64,000 nt of DNA from Pseudomonas sp. (lineage in GTDB: Bacteria; Pseudomonadota; Gammaproteobacteria; Pseudomonadales; Pseudomonadaceae). Below the pieces are notes generated by a model. It was not told the DNA's origin, ran no database searches, and worked only from the letters and a program-made list of their open reading frames with translations. Shown in pieces: positions 1 to 9,088 of this stretch (positions within the stretch are counted from its first letter, which is position 1; the number at the start of each line of letters is the position of its first letter). The position numbers and the translations under genes are program-made. Location: the NCBI RefSeq assembly GCF_030698175.1, contig NZ_JAUYNT010000018.1:124001-188000 (forward strand), written 5' to 3'.

Positions 1-3
1 GCT

Positions 4-87
4 GGTGGACAAGTAAACGTTGTCCACCCTACATCGCTCTCAAGTCCGCTAGGGTGGGAAACCGCGAAGCGTTTCCCACCGTGTAGA
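4..87. repeat. Two short intergenic palindromes
   Basis: Two hairpin-forming units lie side by side. One has GGTGGAC facing GTCCACC and ends in CCCTACA. The other has AGGGTGGGAAAC facing GTTTCCCACC. They resemble the GTAGGGTGG-type repeats found elsewhere in the window. No gene is seen in the 320 bases before the first CDS. The rest of that stretch is AT-richer and presumably carries the promoter of the helicase operon. Confidence 0.6.
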
Positions 88-320
88 TGCCCAGGCTACT
101 CGCTGCCGGCCGTAACAGACCGCAATCGGCCAAAAGCTGCCCATCGAAACTGTCTACGAAACCAAGGTCTATTCACTTTAAGCGTCGGCTGTTTTCCAAA
201 AACGATGTTTAGAGTACGGTAAATAAATCTACCCCCTTTGCCTCAGAGACTTAATACTCTGCTCCGGCATGCTTGGGGCAATGCTCACATCAGTAATGAT
301 ATGGATAGCTAGGGGACGCG

Positions 321-2567
321 ATGCAAGTTGCAGATTTCAGGTTGGTGGATGACCTGAGCCATAAAGATTTTGAGCACTTTGTGAAGGATCTGCTGCTTGC
401 CTCGGGCTGGCAGGAAGCAGTGGTCACAGAGACTGGCAGCGAATATCGCTACGGTGATGGTGGGGTGGACATCTTTGCCTACCGCGACGGACGTAAGTTT
501 GCAGTAGAGGTAAAACAACGCCAGCTGAACACTACGGTGGACGTCAGCGCTCTAAACCAATTGGTCACCGGGGCTCGGCTCGCAAATGTGAAACTGATGA
601 TCTTGGTCACCAACTCGTACTTCACCTCCGAGGTCAAAGTCCGGGCTTTGCGCTTAGGTGTTGAACTGATTGACCGGGACGCGTTGAAGAACTTGTTTGT
701 GGTTCGCGGCTCGGAGATCGGCCGAAGGATTAAGCCGCGCGAATATCAGGTTGAGGTCATTCAACAGGCACTGGAACACTTCGATACAGGCAAACGAAGA
801 CTGCTGATCGAGATGGCAACCGGCCTGGGAAAAACTTACACCGTTGCGTTACTGATCAAACAATTGCTCGAACGTGCTGAGGTTAGGCCGCGCGTTCTGT
901 TTCTCGCTCATCAGATCGAGATTCTGTTGCAGTCGGTGACCGCCTTCAAGAACGTGTTGGGTTTGGGGAGTTACAGCTTTTCTGCCTGCTTCGCGGGTTC
1001 TCGGCCTGAGAATACTGACTTGGTCTTTGCCAGCTTTGACACACTGTATGGCCAACTGGGCGACCTGGCGGCGGGTAGCTTTGATTACGTAATCGTCGAC
1101 GAAGCGCACCACACGCCGGCCAGAACCTATGCGAGCGTTGTGGCGCACTTCCAACCCCGTCTGCTTATTGGCCTTACAGCAACGCCTTGGCGCACCGATA
1201 ACAAAAGCGTTAGTGAATTCTTCGGCGGCGCGGACGGCCATATTGGCCGCTATGACCTGATCTGGGGGCTGCAGCATAAGAAACTGGCGTTTCCCAAGTA
1301 CTTGGTTTTGCTCGATGACATTGACCAGGATCGCATTGACCAACTGGAGAGTGGTCTGTCGATTTCGGATCTGGATAAACGGCTTTTCCTGCATAAGAAG
1401 GATCAAGAAGTCGTGCGCCTGATTGAGGCTACGATCAAACAGAAGCAGTTGAGTAACGTAAAGGGCATCGTCTTCTGTCGGAACATCAGACATCTTCGGC
1501 ACCTGCTCGGTTTCTTCGAAGCTGGTACCGCCACCAGCGTGCATTCGCGCATGCTGGATGCAGAACGCAGAGAAAATATCCGGCAATTCCGCGAAGGCGA
1601 ACTCAAGTACATCTTGGTATGCGATCTGTTCAATGAGGGGATCGATATCCCTGAAACCAATCTGCTGGTGTTCATGCGATACACGGGTTCGAAAACCGTG
1701 TGGCTGCAACAGTTAGGGCGCGGCCTACGCAAAACCAAAAACAAAGATTGTGTTCATGTGCTCGACTTTGTGGGATCTCTGGACCGCTTGAAGGATGTTC
1801 AGCAGTTGGTCAAGGCTGTGCGCAGCAAGCCAAGAAAAAGGCTGACTGAGGACGATCTGGATGAGGCCCGTGATGATCAACACGATCTGCACGATGACAC
1901 TATTGAAGTGACTTACAGCCAGTCGGCTGCGCGCGTGCTTGACCTGATCGAACGCCTGAGATACCGGCTCAATAGCCGTGAGGAAATGGTCGAGCAGCTT
2001 AGGCGTTATCAGAACGCCACCGGTAACGTACCGTCAATTGAGGCACTGGAAAGCAGCCTGGAAGACCTTTCTGTGGACCAGGTAGCTACGCACTTTGACT
2101 CCTATCAAGGGTATCTCCAGGCCGCGTTCGGCTGGGACATCGATACCGCTGCCATCAATAAAGAAGTAGCTAGAGCCTACAGGGGCTATCAGGAGAAGCA
2201 CGGGGTGCCACCCAGCCCGAAGGCGCTGTCGTTGGAATTCCAGTACAAGACGCTGCCGTGGTTTACCGCAACGGAAATGGCTCGCTCAATCGCCAGGCTA
2301 ACGCCGACACAGGTGCTCGATACCATTGCTCAGGGCGCGCTAGCGGCTCCTGAACCGGGGGGGATTACAGCGCAGGCCACAGCAGTCGTTCAGTCTGTCT
2401 CTGCTCCTGTGCTACCTGAGGATCGGGCACAGCTTGAGCTGCTCGCAAAATATCGCGGAGTTGTCAGCAGCCGCGCGGATCTGTTGACGCTATCCAAAGA
2501 GCAACTCGACCTAATAACCGCCGTGTTTCGTTCCACATCGGTGTTTTTGGTGCGGTTGAGAGGTTAG
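321..2567 (+). CDS. Mrr-like nuclease / DEAH-box helicase fusion, putative defence protein
   Basis: This 748-residue protein joins a nuclease-like domain to a superfamily 2 helicase. Residues about 12-125 resemble the Mrr_cat fold, with D50 in GDGGVDI followed by E63-V-K65, a D...ExK metal site. Residues about 138-490 form the helicase: ATGLGKT (Walker A, about 166), DEAH (about 260), GLTATP (about 285) and QQLGRGLRK (motif VI, about 460). The last 250 residues are helical and not recognised. The start follows AGGGGA. The next gene begins 5 bases after the stop, so the two are very likely co-transcribed. Base composition is lower in GC than the kdp genes. A role in cutting foreign DNA is inferred from the architecture; a repair helicase is the alternative. 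Confidence 0.85.
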   Translation: MQVADFRLVDDLSHKDFEHFVKDLLLASGWQEAVVTETGSEYRYGDGGVDIFAYRDGRKFAVEVKQRQLNTTVDVSALNQLVTGARLANVKLMILVTNSYFTSEVKVRALRLGVELIDRDALKNLFVVRGSEIGRRIKPREYQVEVIQQALEHFDTGKRRLLIEMATGLGKTYTVALLIKQLLERAEVRPRVLFLAHQIEILLQSVTAFKNVLGLGSYSFSACFAGSRPENTDLVFASFDTLYGQLGDLAAGSFDYVIVDEAHHTPARTYASVVAHFQPRLLIGLTATPWRTDNKSVSEFFGGADGHIGRYDLIWGLQHKKLAFPKYLVLLDDIDQDRIDQLESGLSISDLDKRLFLHKKDQEVVRLIEATIKQKQLSNVKGIVFCRNIRHLRHLLGFFEAGTATSVHSRMLDAERRENIRQFREGELKYILVCDLFNEGIDIPETNLLVFMRYTGSKTVWLQQLGRGLRKTKNKDCVHVLDFVGSLDRLKDVQQLVKAVRSKPRKRLTEDDLDEARDDQHDLHDDTIEVTYSQSAARVLDLIERLRYRLNSREEMVEQLRRYQNATGNVPSIEALESSLEDLSVDQVATHFDSYQGYLQAAFGWDIDTAAINKEVARAYRGYQEKHGVPPSPKALSLEFQYKTLPWFTATEMARSIARLTPTQVLDTIAQGALAAPEPGGITAQATAVVQSVSAPVLPEDRAQLELLAKYRGVVSSRADLLTLSKEQLDLITAVFRSTSVFLVRLRG

Positions 2568-2572
2568 TAGAA

Positions 2573-5089
2573 ATGCACGTTTTATCCGAAATGACGACAG
2601 CTGCTCGCTCGCTGAAAGCGCAGATGATCGCAGCAGGCCTACTCCCTGCAACCGAAACGTCGGGACGCCTAGATATCCTGATCGCCAAACTGGATGTTGA
2701 AGACTTTCTTAGTTTGCGTGCGCTTCCAGCTTTCTGGGAGCTGCTGGCTTTTTGGCAGATTCCGGCCGATATCGAGCAACCGTCTACGTCGCAGAAGGAA
2801 CAGGGAGTGCTCACGTTCGCAGATGAGCAGCAACACCGCACACTCAATCCCCCCCCCCTTAGCTATCACGCGGACGTGAAGGCGGGGTCTTCAGCGACTG
2901 ACGTTCCGCCACGTCTCCCACATCCTCAGACTCTGATCGGTGATGTGCAACTCGGTGGCCGCTTCGACAAATTGATTGCCCGACTGTGCCGTAGCGCGAG
3001 CCGCAGTGCTGGAGTCACGGTCACCTTCGAGCGGCTTGAGGATATTTTGAACCTGCCCGTAGAAGGCCTGCTCAGGCTTGATGGAGTCGGTAAAGCCTAC
3101 AGGGATGACTGGCAGGAGCTCAAGGTCCTGTATATCCAGGCAGCCGAGTTTCTGCCTGTGCCACCAGATTTGTCAGGCGTCGTTGATCCTCTCGAACTCG
3201 TTCGAGAGGACATGCGACTCAATTTGACGCAGTTAGACGCTGCTGACCTTAAAGTCATTGCCAAGCTTGAGCGCGTTATAGGTCGTGCTGACATCAGGAC
3301 TATTTTGAGCTTCGACTCATTGGAGCAAGATGCGACAGGTTCGCTGGTCGGTCGCACAAGAAGCCAGCTATTACAGGTGCGGGAACGTTTGGCTGCCGAG
3401 CTTCAGCTCATTACAACGGGCACTCTGGACTATCACACTGCCCCAACCTCGTTGATTACCTCCACGGCGCAATCGTTTGCATCGGTGGCGGAATTGGGTG
3501 GGTTTCTGCTGGATCGGGTGGATACTTTTCTGGCGACGCTTGATGAGAAAAGCCAGCTGATCTTCCAGCACCGTTGGGGATTCGTTGACGAGCGCCTGAC
3601 GCTTTCGGAAATTGGCAAAAAATATGCTGTTTCCCGAGAGCGCATCCGCCAATTGGAAAGCAAGATTAACGAGCGGCTCAATGGCTATCTTGCTCTGGAT
3701 TCCGCCGAGATTTGGCGCGCAGTAACAAGTCTGTCGCAGGAAACGCTGCACCTAGAGATGGCAGATCTGTCCGAATGCTTTGCGGAACAGGCCCACTTCC
3801 ATGATTTTTTGGCATTCGTTAGCCATGGCCGTATCGTCTCTACTGTCTCTTCGACACACCCGCCACTGGCAATACTTGATGGGTACTTCGCCCTGTATGG
3901 CGCGGCTGTTGATCAGCTGGTTGTCCTTCAATATTTGCAACAAGAGCTGGGCGGGGATGAAAAGGATGCATCCAATGCGTTGCAATTCCTACATGCCAAA
4001 GCTCAAGTGGCATTCGAGAGCGGGAAAGTACTCCCGCTGAATCTAGGAAAGCACGAGGCGGCAGCGGCAGTGCTCAGTGAACACCCTAACGGCCTACCAT
4101 GGCTGGATATTGCCCGACACGCGAACAGACGCGGTATATCCCGCAGTTCGTTTTCAGAGCAGACCAGTGGCCATGGATTGCAGGATTCGGCACTTATGTA
4201 TGTCGCCGGCAAAGGAGTCTACAGACATACCCGGTACGTCGATTTTTCCACCGTCGACAAACCCGCCATTTTCCAAGCCCTGCATACCTACTTCGCTACT
4301 TCTGCACGGGAGGTGTCGCATTTAAGCGAGGCCCATGCAGGTTTACCGGAGCTGCGTAAACATGACTACTACATCCTTCGCTATGTAGTGAAGATGCACG
4401 GAGAAGACTACGGAATTTATTTCAACGGTAAATCGCAGACCGACTCCATAAGTCTGAATCCGGCGTTCGACTTGTACTCGCAAAAAAGTGTAATTCTGCA
4501 CTCGATGCGACAAAGACTAGGGCCTTTAACCAGCAACGAGGTGGCGCAACTTTTGAAAAGCCGTAGTTCGCGACACGCAAAGTTTTATCTCAGCGAGTTA
4601 ATGTTCACCAATCAGGTCGTGCAGGTAGACCGTATGCTTTACACCACTCCGGAGCATGCTTACGAAAACATCGACCTAGATGCAATGCGGCATGCGATAG
4701 AGTCGGTGTTACGAAGCCACGACAAGCCTGTAGACCCCTCAATCATTCAATATGAGCTGAATGCGTTGCAGGGCGAAGCCTACTCAAAATACTTCTACAG
4801 TTCGCTTGCTCGCTTTTTCGCCCAACTCGGGCATTGGCAACGCCGCCACAGCCTGTTCGCTCTGCAGCCTATTTCCTTTGCTAGTTTGACAGACGCGATC
4901 GATACGCTTTGTAAGCCAGATGATAGCCTCGAGCAGAACCTTCAATCGCTACGCTTGCATATTGCGATCAACGAGGAGGCTGCCAGAGTATCCCTCTATA
5001 ACTGGAAAGCCGCGAAGGCACGACTGGCCGCTGGTGTAGGCGTACCTGAAGTGGAAGATGAATTAGAGGGTGAGTTGGAAATCGACTGA
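2573..5089 (+). CDS. Large protein with sigma-70 region 4-like helix-turn-helix
   Basis: This 838-residue protein has no full-length family that I recognise. Residues about 330-370 contain LTLSEIGKKYAVSRERIRQL, very close to the -35-binding helix-turn-helix of sigma-70 region 4. No regions 1-3 are visible, so it is not a sigma factor. Residues about 155-185 (LLRLDGVGKAY) look like a helix-hairpin-helix similar to the RNA polymerase alpha C-terminal domain. Two later segments (about 500-560 and 640-690) could be winged helices of the HARE-HTH type. A run of ten C (2849-2858) lies in an apparent linker near residue 94. It is the partner of the helicase 5 bases upstream. A role as DNA or transcription-complex sensor is only inference. 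Confidence 0.6.
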   Translation: MHVLSEMTTAARSLKAQMIAAGLLPATETSGRLDILIAKLDVEDFLSLRALPAFWELLAFWQIPADIEQPSTSQKEQGVLTFADEQQHRTLNPPPLSYHADVKAGSSATDVPPRLPHPQTLIGDVQLGGRFDKLIARLCRSASRSAGVTVTFERLEDILNLPVEGLLRLDGVGKAYRDDWQELKVLYIQAAEFLPVPPDLSGVVDPLELVREDMRLNLTQLDAADLKVIAKLERVIGRADIRTILSFDSLEQDATGSLVGRTRSQLLQVRERLAAELQLITTGTLDYHTAPTSLITSTAQSFASVAELGGFLLDRVDTFLATLDEKSQLIFQHRWGFVDERLTLSEIGKKYAVSRERIRQLESKINERLNGYLALDSAEIWRAVTSLSQETLHLEMADLSECFAEQAHFHDFLAFVSHGRIVSTVSSTHPPLAILDGYFALYGAAVDQLVVLQYLQQELGGDEKDASNALQFLHAKAQVAFESGKVLPLNLGKHEAAAAVLSEHPNGLPWLDIARHANRRGISRSSFSEQTSGHGLQDSALMYVAGKGVYRHTRYVDFSTVDKPAIFQALHTYFATSAREVSHLSEAHAGLPELRKHDYYILRYVVKMHGEDYGIYFNGKSQTDSISLNPAFDLYSQKSVILHSMRQRLGPLTSNEVAQLLKSRSSRHAKFYLSELMFTNQVVQVDRMLYTTPEHAYENIDLDAMRHAIESVLRSHDKPVDPSIIQYELNALQGEAYSKYFYSSLARFFAQLGHWQRRHSLFALQPISFASLTDAIDTLCKPDDSLEQNLQSLRLHIAINEEAARVSLYNWKAAKARLAAGVGVPEVEDELEGELEID
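2849..2858 (+). repeat. C10 homopolymer inside coding sequence
   Basis: Ten consecutive C bases encode Pro-Pro-Pro and the first base of Leu at about residues 94-97 of the region-4-like protein. The reading frame is open as given. A change of one base in this tract would truncate the protein early, so it is a possible slippage (phase-variation) site. Confidence 0.8.
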
Positions 5090-5311
5090 AATTGTGTAGG
5101 TAAATCAGCTCCTGGAGCGCTAAACAGCTGCTCTAGTGGCCTAGCCCGTTAACCTCTAAACGAATAGGCCCTGCCGCCCTAGAGACCTTAAGGCCCCAAA
5201 ATTAGCTTCACACTCAGTCAGCTTTTGGCCATTCATAGTCTGTCGCGACCGGCAGCTCTTGGCCGACAGCAGCCAGTCATAACCTGCTGCGATCAAACCA
5301 ATACAGGCCTC

Positions 5312-6031
5312 TCAACTGTCCGAAGAGCCACTCGCGGCTAAGACCTCAAGCAACCGATACCCAACCCCGGCTTCGGTGACGATAAAGCGCGGCGCTGCGG
5401 GGTCGTCGTTGAGTTTCTGGCGTAGATGACCGACTACCACGCGCAGGTAGTGGCTGTCTTCGGCGTGGCTGGGGCCCCAGATGTCTTTGAGCAGTTGTTG
5501 CTGGGTCAGCACCCGGCCGAGGTGGCGGGCGAGCGTGGCCAGTACCTCGTACTCCTTGCGGGTCAGCGCCACTTCGGCCCCGTCCAGGGTCACCCGTCGA
5601 TAGGCAAAATCCACGGTTAACGGCCCGCTGCTGACACTGGCGGCCTGCTGCTCACCGTTGCCGGCTTGGCGCAGCAACACCCGCACCCGGGCGAGAAATT
5701 CCTGGATGCCGAAGGGTTTGGTCACGTAATCATTGGCGCCGCCGTCCAGCGCCAGGACTTTTTCACTCTCGCTGGCGCGCACCGAGAGCACCAGCACCGG
5801 CACCTGGGACCATTCGCGCAGTTCGCGCAGCACCGCCTGGCCGTCCATGTCCGGCAGGCCGAGGTCGAGTACCACCAAATCCGGTTTGGCCAGCGCGGCA
5901 TGGGCCAGCCCTTCGCCGCCATTGCTGCCCTCCAGCACTTTATAGCCCTGGGCCGCCAAGCTGATGCGCAGGAACTTGCGAATCTGCGCTTCGTCGTCGA
6001 TGACCAGGATGGTCGGTTGATTAGTGGTCAT
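5312..6031 (-). CDS. kdpE: KdpE, two-component response regulator
   Basis: KdpE is the DNA-binding regulator that activates kdpFABC under potassium limitation after phosphorylation by KdpD. The N-terminal receiver domain shows ILVIDDEAQIRKFL and the phospho-acceptor Asp in VVLDLGLPD. The C-terminal OmpR-type winged helix ends with FIVTEAGVGYRLL. I chose the start MTTNQPT (239 residues) rather than the ORF start at 6058. The extra nine residues come partly from an intergenic repeat and do not fit the family. It is the last gene of the kdp series, separated from kdpD by a repeat of about 120 bases. Confidence 0.95.
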   Translation of the reverse strand: MTTNQPTILVIDDEAQIRKFLRISLAAQGYKVLEGSNGGEGLAHAALAKPDLVVLDLGLPDMDGQAVLRELREWSQVPVLVLSVRASESEKVLALDGGANDYVTKPFGIQEFLARVRVLLRQAGNGEQQAASVSSGPLTVDFAYRRVTLDGAEVALTRKEYEVLATLARHLGRVLTQQQLLKDIWGPSHAEDSHYLRVVVGHLRQKLNDDPAAPRFIVTEAGVGYRLLEVLAASGSSDS

Positions 6032-6042
6032 GTCTCTCAATC

Positions 6043-6168
6043 TGTAGGGCGGGTGCAACCCGCCAAAATCTGCACAACAAGGGCAATGCGGGCGCGCTCA
6101 ACCGTAGAGCGGGTGCAGCCCGCGAAATATCTGCACAACAACGGCAATGCGGGTTGCACCTGCCCTAC
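6043..6168. repeat. Duplicated GTAG-GCGGGTGCA repeat between kdpE and kdpD
   Basis: Two related units (GTAGGGCGGGTGCAACCCGC and GTAGAGCGGGTGCAGCCCGC) are each followed by a stretch like ATCTGCACAACAANGGCAATGCGG. The block closes with GGTTGCACCTGCCCTAC, the complement of its beginning. It touches the kdpD stop codon and fills the gap up to kdpE. It can form strong hairpins in the transcript between kinase and regulator. Confidence 0.75.
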
Positions 6169-8813
6169 TCTTCTTCCGCTAGCGGCTGTGGATGCAACGG
6201 CAGGTGCAGGCACAGGGTAGCACCGCGGCCATCCAGGCCGTCATCCACCGTCACCCGACCGCCGTGGGCGCCGACCATGCCTTGGCAAATCGCCAGCCCC
6301 AGGCCGGTGCCCTGGCCGCCACGATCGCCGCGGGCGGCGGTGTAGAACATGTCGAAAATCTTCTCGCGCTCGTGCAGCGGAATGCCCGGGCCCTGATCGC
6401 TGACGGCGAAGCGCAGTTCCTTGGCATCGGCCTCGACGGCGATGCGCAAGCGGCCCTGGCTGGGCGAGAAGCGCGCGGCGTTTTCCAGCACGTTGATCAG
6501 CGCCTGTTCGATCAGCGCCCCGTGCGCGTACAGCAGCGGCAATTGCGCCGGCAACTGCACCTCCAGCTGCAGATCGGCCAACACCGGGCGCAGCCGCTGC
6601 ACGGCACTGGCGACTATATCGCCGGGCGCCACCCAATCGCGCGCCAAGGCCAGGCCGCCGTGACCCAGGCGGGTCATGTCGAGCAGGTTCTGGATATAGC
6701 GGTCGAGGCGCTCGGCCTCATCGCTGGTGCCTTGCAGCAACTCGCGGCGGTCACTCAGGGAAATGCTTTCACCCAGGGTCAGCAGGCTGTCGATGGAACC
6801 GCGCATGGCCGTGAGCGGGGTGCGCAAGTCATGGGACACCGAGGCCAGCAAGGCGCTGCGTAACTCTTCGGTCTGCCCGTGCAGGCGCGCGGCCTCCAGC
6901 TCTTGCGCCAGTTGTGCACGCTCCAGCGCCTGCGCCAAGGGTTGCGCCAGGGCGGCGATCAGGCGGCGCTGTTCGGGTGGCAGCGGGCGGCCATCTTTGG
7001 GGCTGACGCCGAGCAGGGCCAAGGGCCCCTCCTCACCCGACAACGGCCACCACCACCAGCGCCCGCCAGGCAGCGTATCGGTGCCCAAGCCAGCCGGTTG
7101 TTCATGTTGCCAGGCCCAGTCGGCGGCGGCGCGTTCCTGCTCGACCAGCAGCCGTTGCACCCCGGCCTCAACCTGCCACAGGCCATCGGTGCTGCGCGCC
7201 AACAGGCTGATTTCCAGTTCGTGCCACTGGCCGAATTGCTGCAGCGCGGCGGCCAACACTGCCTGCCGATCGGTGGCGGCGGTCAGCTTGCGCGACAGTT
7301 CCAGCAAGGCGGTGGTTTCCGCCTGGGTCTGGCGTAGCGCCTCCAGTTGCCGGCGCTGGCGGGTGGCCAGATTGCCGGTCAGGGCCGCCATCAGCAGGAA
7401 GAACAACAGCGTCAGCACGTCTTGCTGGCGGGCGATGGTCAGCGACCAGGTCGGCGGGATAAAGAAAAAGTTGTAGGCCAGAAACGACAGCCCGGCGCAG
7501 GCCAGCGCCGGACCCAAACTGCTGCGCACCGCCACCAGCAACACGGCCGCAAGAAATACCAGGGAGATATTCGGCAGTTCGAGAAAACGCGACACCGCCA
7601 GCGACAGGCCGGTGGCCGCCAGCGCCGCCCCTAACGCCAACCCGTAGTCGCGCCACACCAGCGGTGCCGAGGCGCGGCGTGGCGCCGGCAGCAACTCGCT
7701 GGTGCTGTCCAGCACGCTGATTTCCAGCCCCTGGCCACGGGCCAATAAGCGCTCGGCCAGACCGCGACCGAACCAGCGCCGAGTCAGCCGCTGACGGCTA
7801 CGACCGACCAGAATCAGGCTGGCGCGGCGCTCGCGGGCATGCTCGATCAGGGTCTGCGCGACTTCGCCGGCACGCAAGCTGACCACCTTGCCACCCAGAC
7901 GCTCGGCCAGTTGTTGCGCGGCCTGCAAACAGGCCAGCCGTCGTTCATCACGCTCGCCGCCGGTATCCACATGCACCACCGACCAGGGCAAATGCCGGCG
8001 CTCGGCCACCCGGCTGGCATGCCGCACCAGCCGCTCGGCTTGCTCGCAGGCATCGATGCCGACCAACAAACGTCCGCGCAAGGTCGGCGCGACATGGCCT
8101 TGCAGGCGATAGCGCCGGTTAAGGTCGGCATCCACCCGCGCGGCGGCCGTTTGCATGGCCAGCTCGCGCAACGCGGTGAGGTTGGTCTGCGAGAAAAACG
8201 CATCGATGGCTGCCCGCGCCTGCTCCGGCACATAGACCTTGCCGTCGCGCAGCCGCTCCAGCAACTCGCGCGGTGGCAGGTCGATCAGCAGGATTTCATC
8301 GGCTTCTTGCAGCACCCAGTCCGGCAGCGTCTCGCGCACCTGCACACCGGTGATATCGCGGACCTGATCGTTGAGGCTTTCCAGATGCTGGACGTTGACC
8401 GTGGTGTAGATGTCGATGCCGGCCTCCAGCAATTCGCGCACATCCTGCCAGCGCTTGCTGTGGCGACTGCCGGGCACATTGCTGTGGGCCAGTTCATCGA
8501 CCAACAACAGCTTGGGTGGCTTGGCCAGAATGCCGTCCAGGTCCATCTCGGTCATGGCCACGTCGCGGTACTTGAGGTGGCGCTGCGGTTGCTGCGGCAA
8601 GCCGACCAGCAACGCTTCGGTCTCCGCCCGGCCATGGGTTTCCACCACGCCGGCGCGCAGGTCGACGCCCTGAGCCAGCTGCGCCTGGGCGGCTTGCAGC
8701 ATGGCAAAGGTCTTGCCGACGCCGGGCGCCGCACCGAGAAAAACTTTCAGCCGGCCACGCCCATCCTTGGGCATCTCGGCCAGCAGGGCATCGGCGCGTA
8801 CGGCATCACTCAT
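6165..8813 (-). CDS. kdpD: KdpD, turgor/potassium sensor histidine kinase
   Basis: KdpD is the membrane sensor kinase that controls the Kdp potassium pump through KdpE. The 882 residues show the full family layout. An N-terminal KdpD domain carries Walker A GAAPGVGKT (about 27-35) and LLVDELAHSN. A universal-stress-like domain ends near residue 370. A four-helix membrane block spans about 395-495 (DUF4118), then a GAF-like segment follows. HisKA has the phospho-His in SVSHDLRTP (about 661), and the HATPase domain has DQGPGIP and GTGLGLAI. Length is normal for the family. It lies downstream of kdpC behind a 275-base repeat-rich gap, so it may also be expressed separately from kdpFABC. Confidence 0.97.
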   Translation of the reverse strand: MSDAVRADALLAEMPKDGRGRLKVFLGAAPGVGKTFAMLQAAQAQLAQGVDLRAGVVETHGRAETEALLVGLPQQPQRHLKYRDVAMTEMDLDGILAKPPKLLLVDELAHSNVPGSRHSKRWQDVRELLEAGIDIYTTVNVQHLESLNDQVRDITGVQVRETLPDWVLQEADEILLIDLPPRELLERLRDGKVYVPEQARAAIDAFFSQTNLTALRELAMQTAAARVDADLNRRYRLQGHVAPTLRGRLLVGIDACEQAERLVRHASRVAERRHLPWSVVHVDTGGERDERRLACLQAAQQLAERLGGKVVSLRAGEVAQTLIEHARERRASLILVGRSRQRLTRRWFGRGLAERLLARGQGLEISVLDSTSELLPAPRRASAPLVWRDYGLALGAALAATGLSLAVSRFLELPNISLVFLAAVLLVAVRSSLGPALACAGLSFLAYNFFFIPPTWSLTIARQQDVLTLLFFLLMAALTGNLATRQRRQLEALRQTQAETTALLELSRKLTAATDRQAVLAAALQQFGQWHELEISLLARSTDGLWQVEAGVQRLLVEQERAAADWAWQHEQPAGLGTDTLPGGRWWWWPLSGEEGPLALLGVSPKDGRPLPPEQRRLIAALAQPLAQALERAQLAQELEAARLHGQTEELRSALLASVSHDLRTPLTAMRGSIDSLLTLGESISLSDRRELLQGTSDEAERLDRYIQNLLDMTRLGHGGLALARDWVAPGDIVASAVQRLRPVLADLQLEVQLPAQLPLLYAHGALIEQALINVLENAARFSPSQGRLRIAVEADAKELRFAVSDQGPGIPLHEREKIFDMFYTAARGDRGGQGTGLGLAICQGMVGAHGGRVTVDDGLDGRGATLCLHLPLHPQPLAEEE

Positions 8814-8891
8814 GGGGCTTACTCATCGCTATGTACCCGTTAATTGTTGAGGCGTGCGGCCGATCAAGCGATGCCTGAGCTGCGGTAATTT

Positions 8892-9054
8892 GTAGGGTGG
8901 GTTAGGCGCATGACCACGGGCTCTCAGCTGATGCTTAGCCTGTGGCGCCGTAACCCACCAGCGGGGGCAGGCCGATCATCGCTGGTGGGTTACGTGGCGC
9001 ACACATTGCGCAGTTGATGCTCTGATTCTGCTCTGCGCCACTAACCCACCCTAC
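8892..9054. repeat. GTAGGGTGGGTTAG palindromic element between kdpD and kdpC
   Basis: The block begins TGTAGGGTGGGTTAGGCGCA and ends with its near complement GCGCCACTAACCCACCCTAC. An internal pair (GTAACCCACCAGC / GCTGGTGGGTTAC) makes it a nested palindrome. Related copies lie at about 35263 and 48257. No gene is seen in this gap. Confidence 0.85.
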
Positions 9055-9088
9055 GTTTTTGTCATCAACACTTAACGGAGACATAACC

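Noticed and set aside
2573-5089. Region-4-like protein as a true sigma factor
   Set aside because: Only the region 4 helix-turn-helix is present; regions 2 and 3 are missing and the length and the rest of the chain do not fit.
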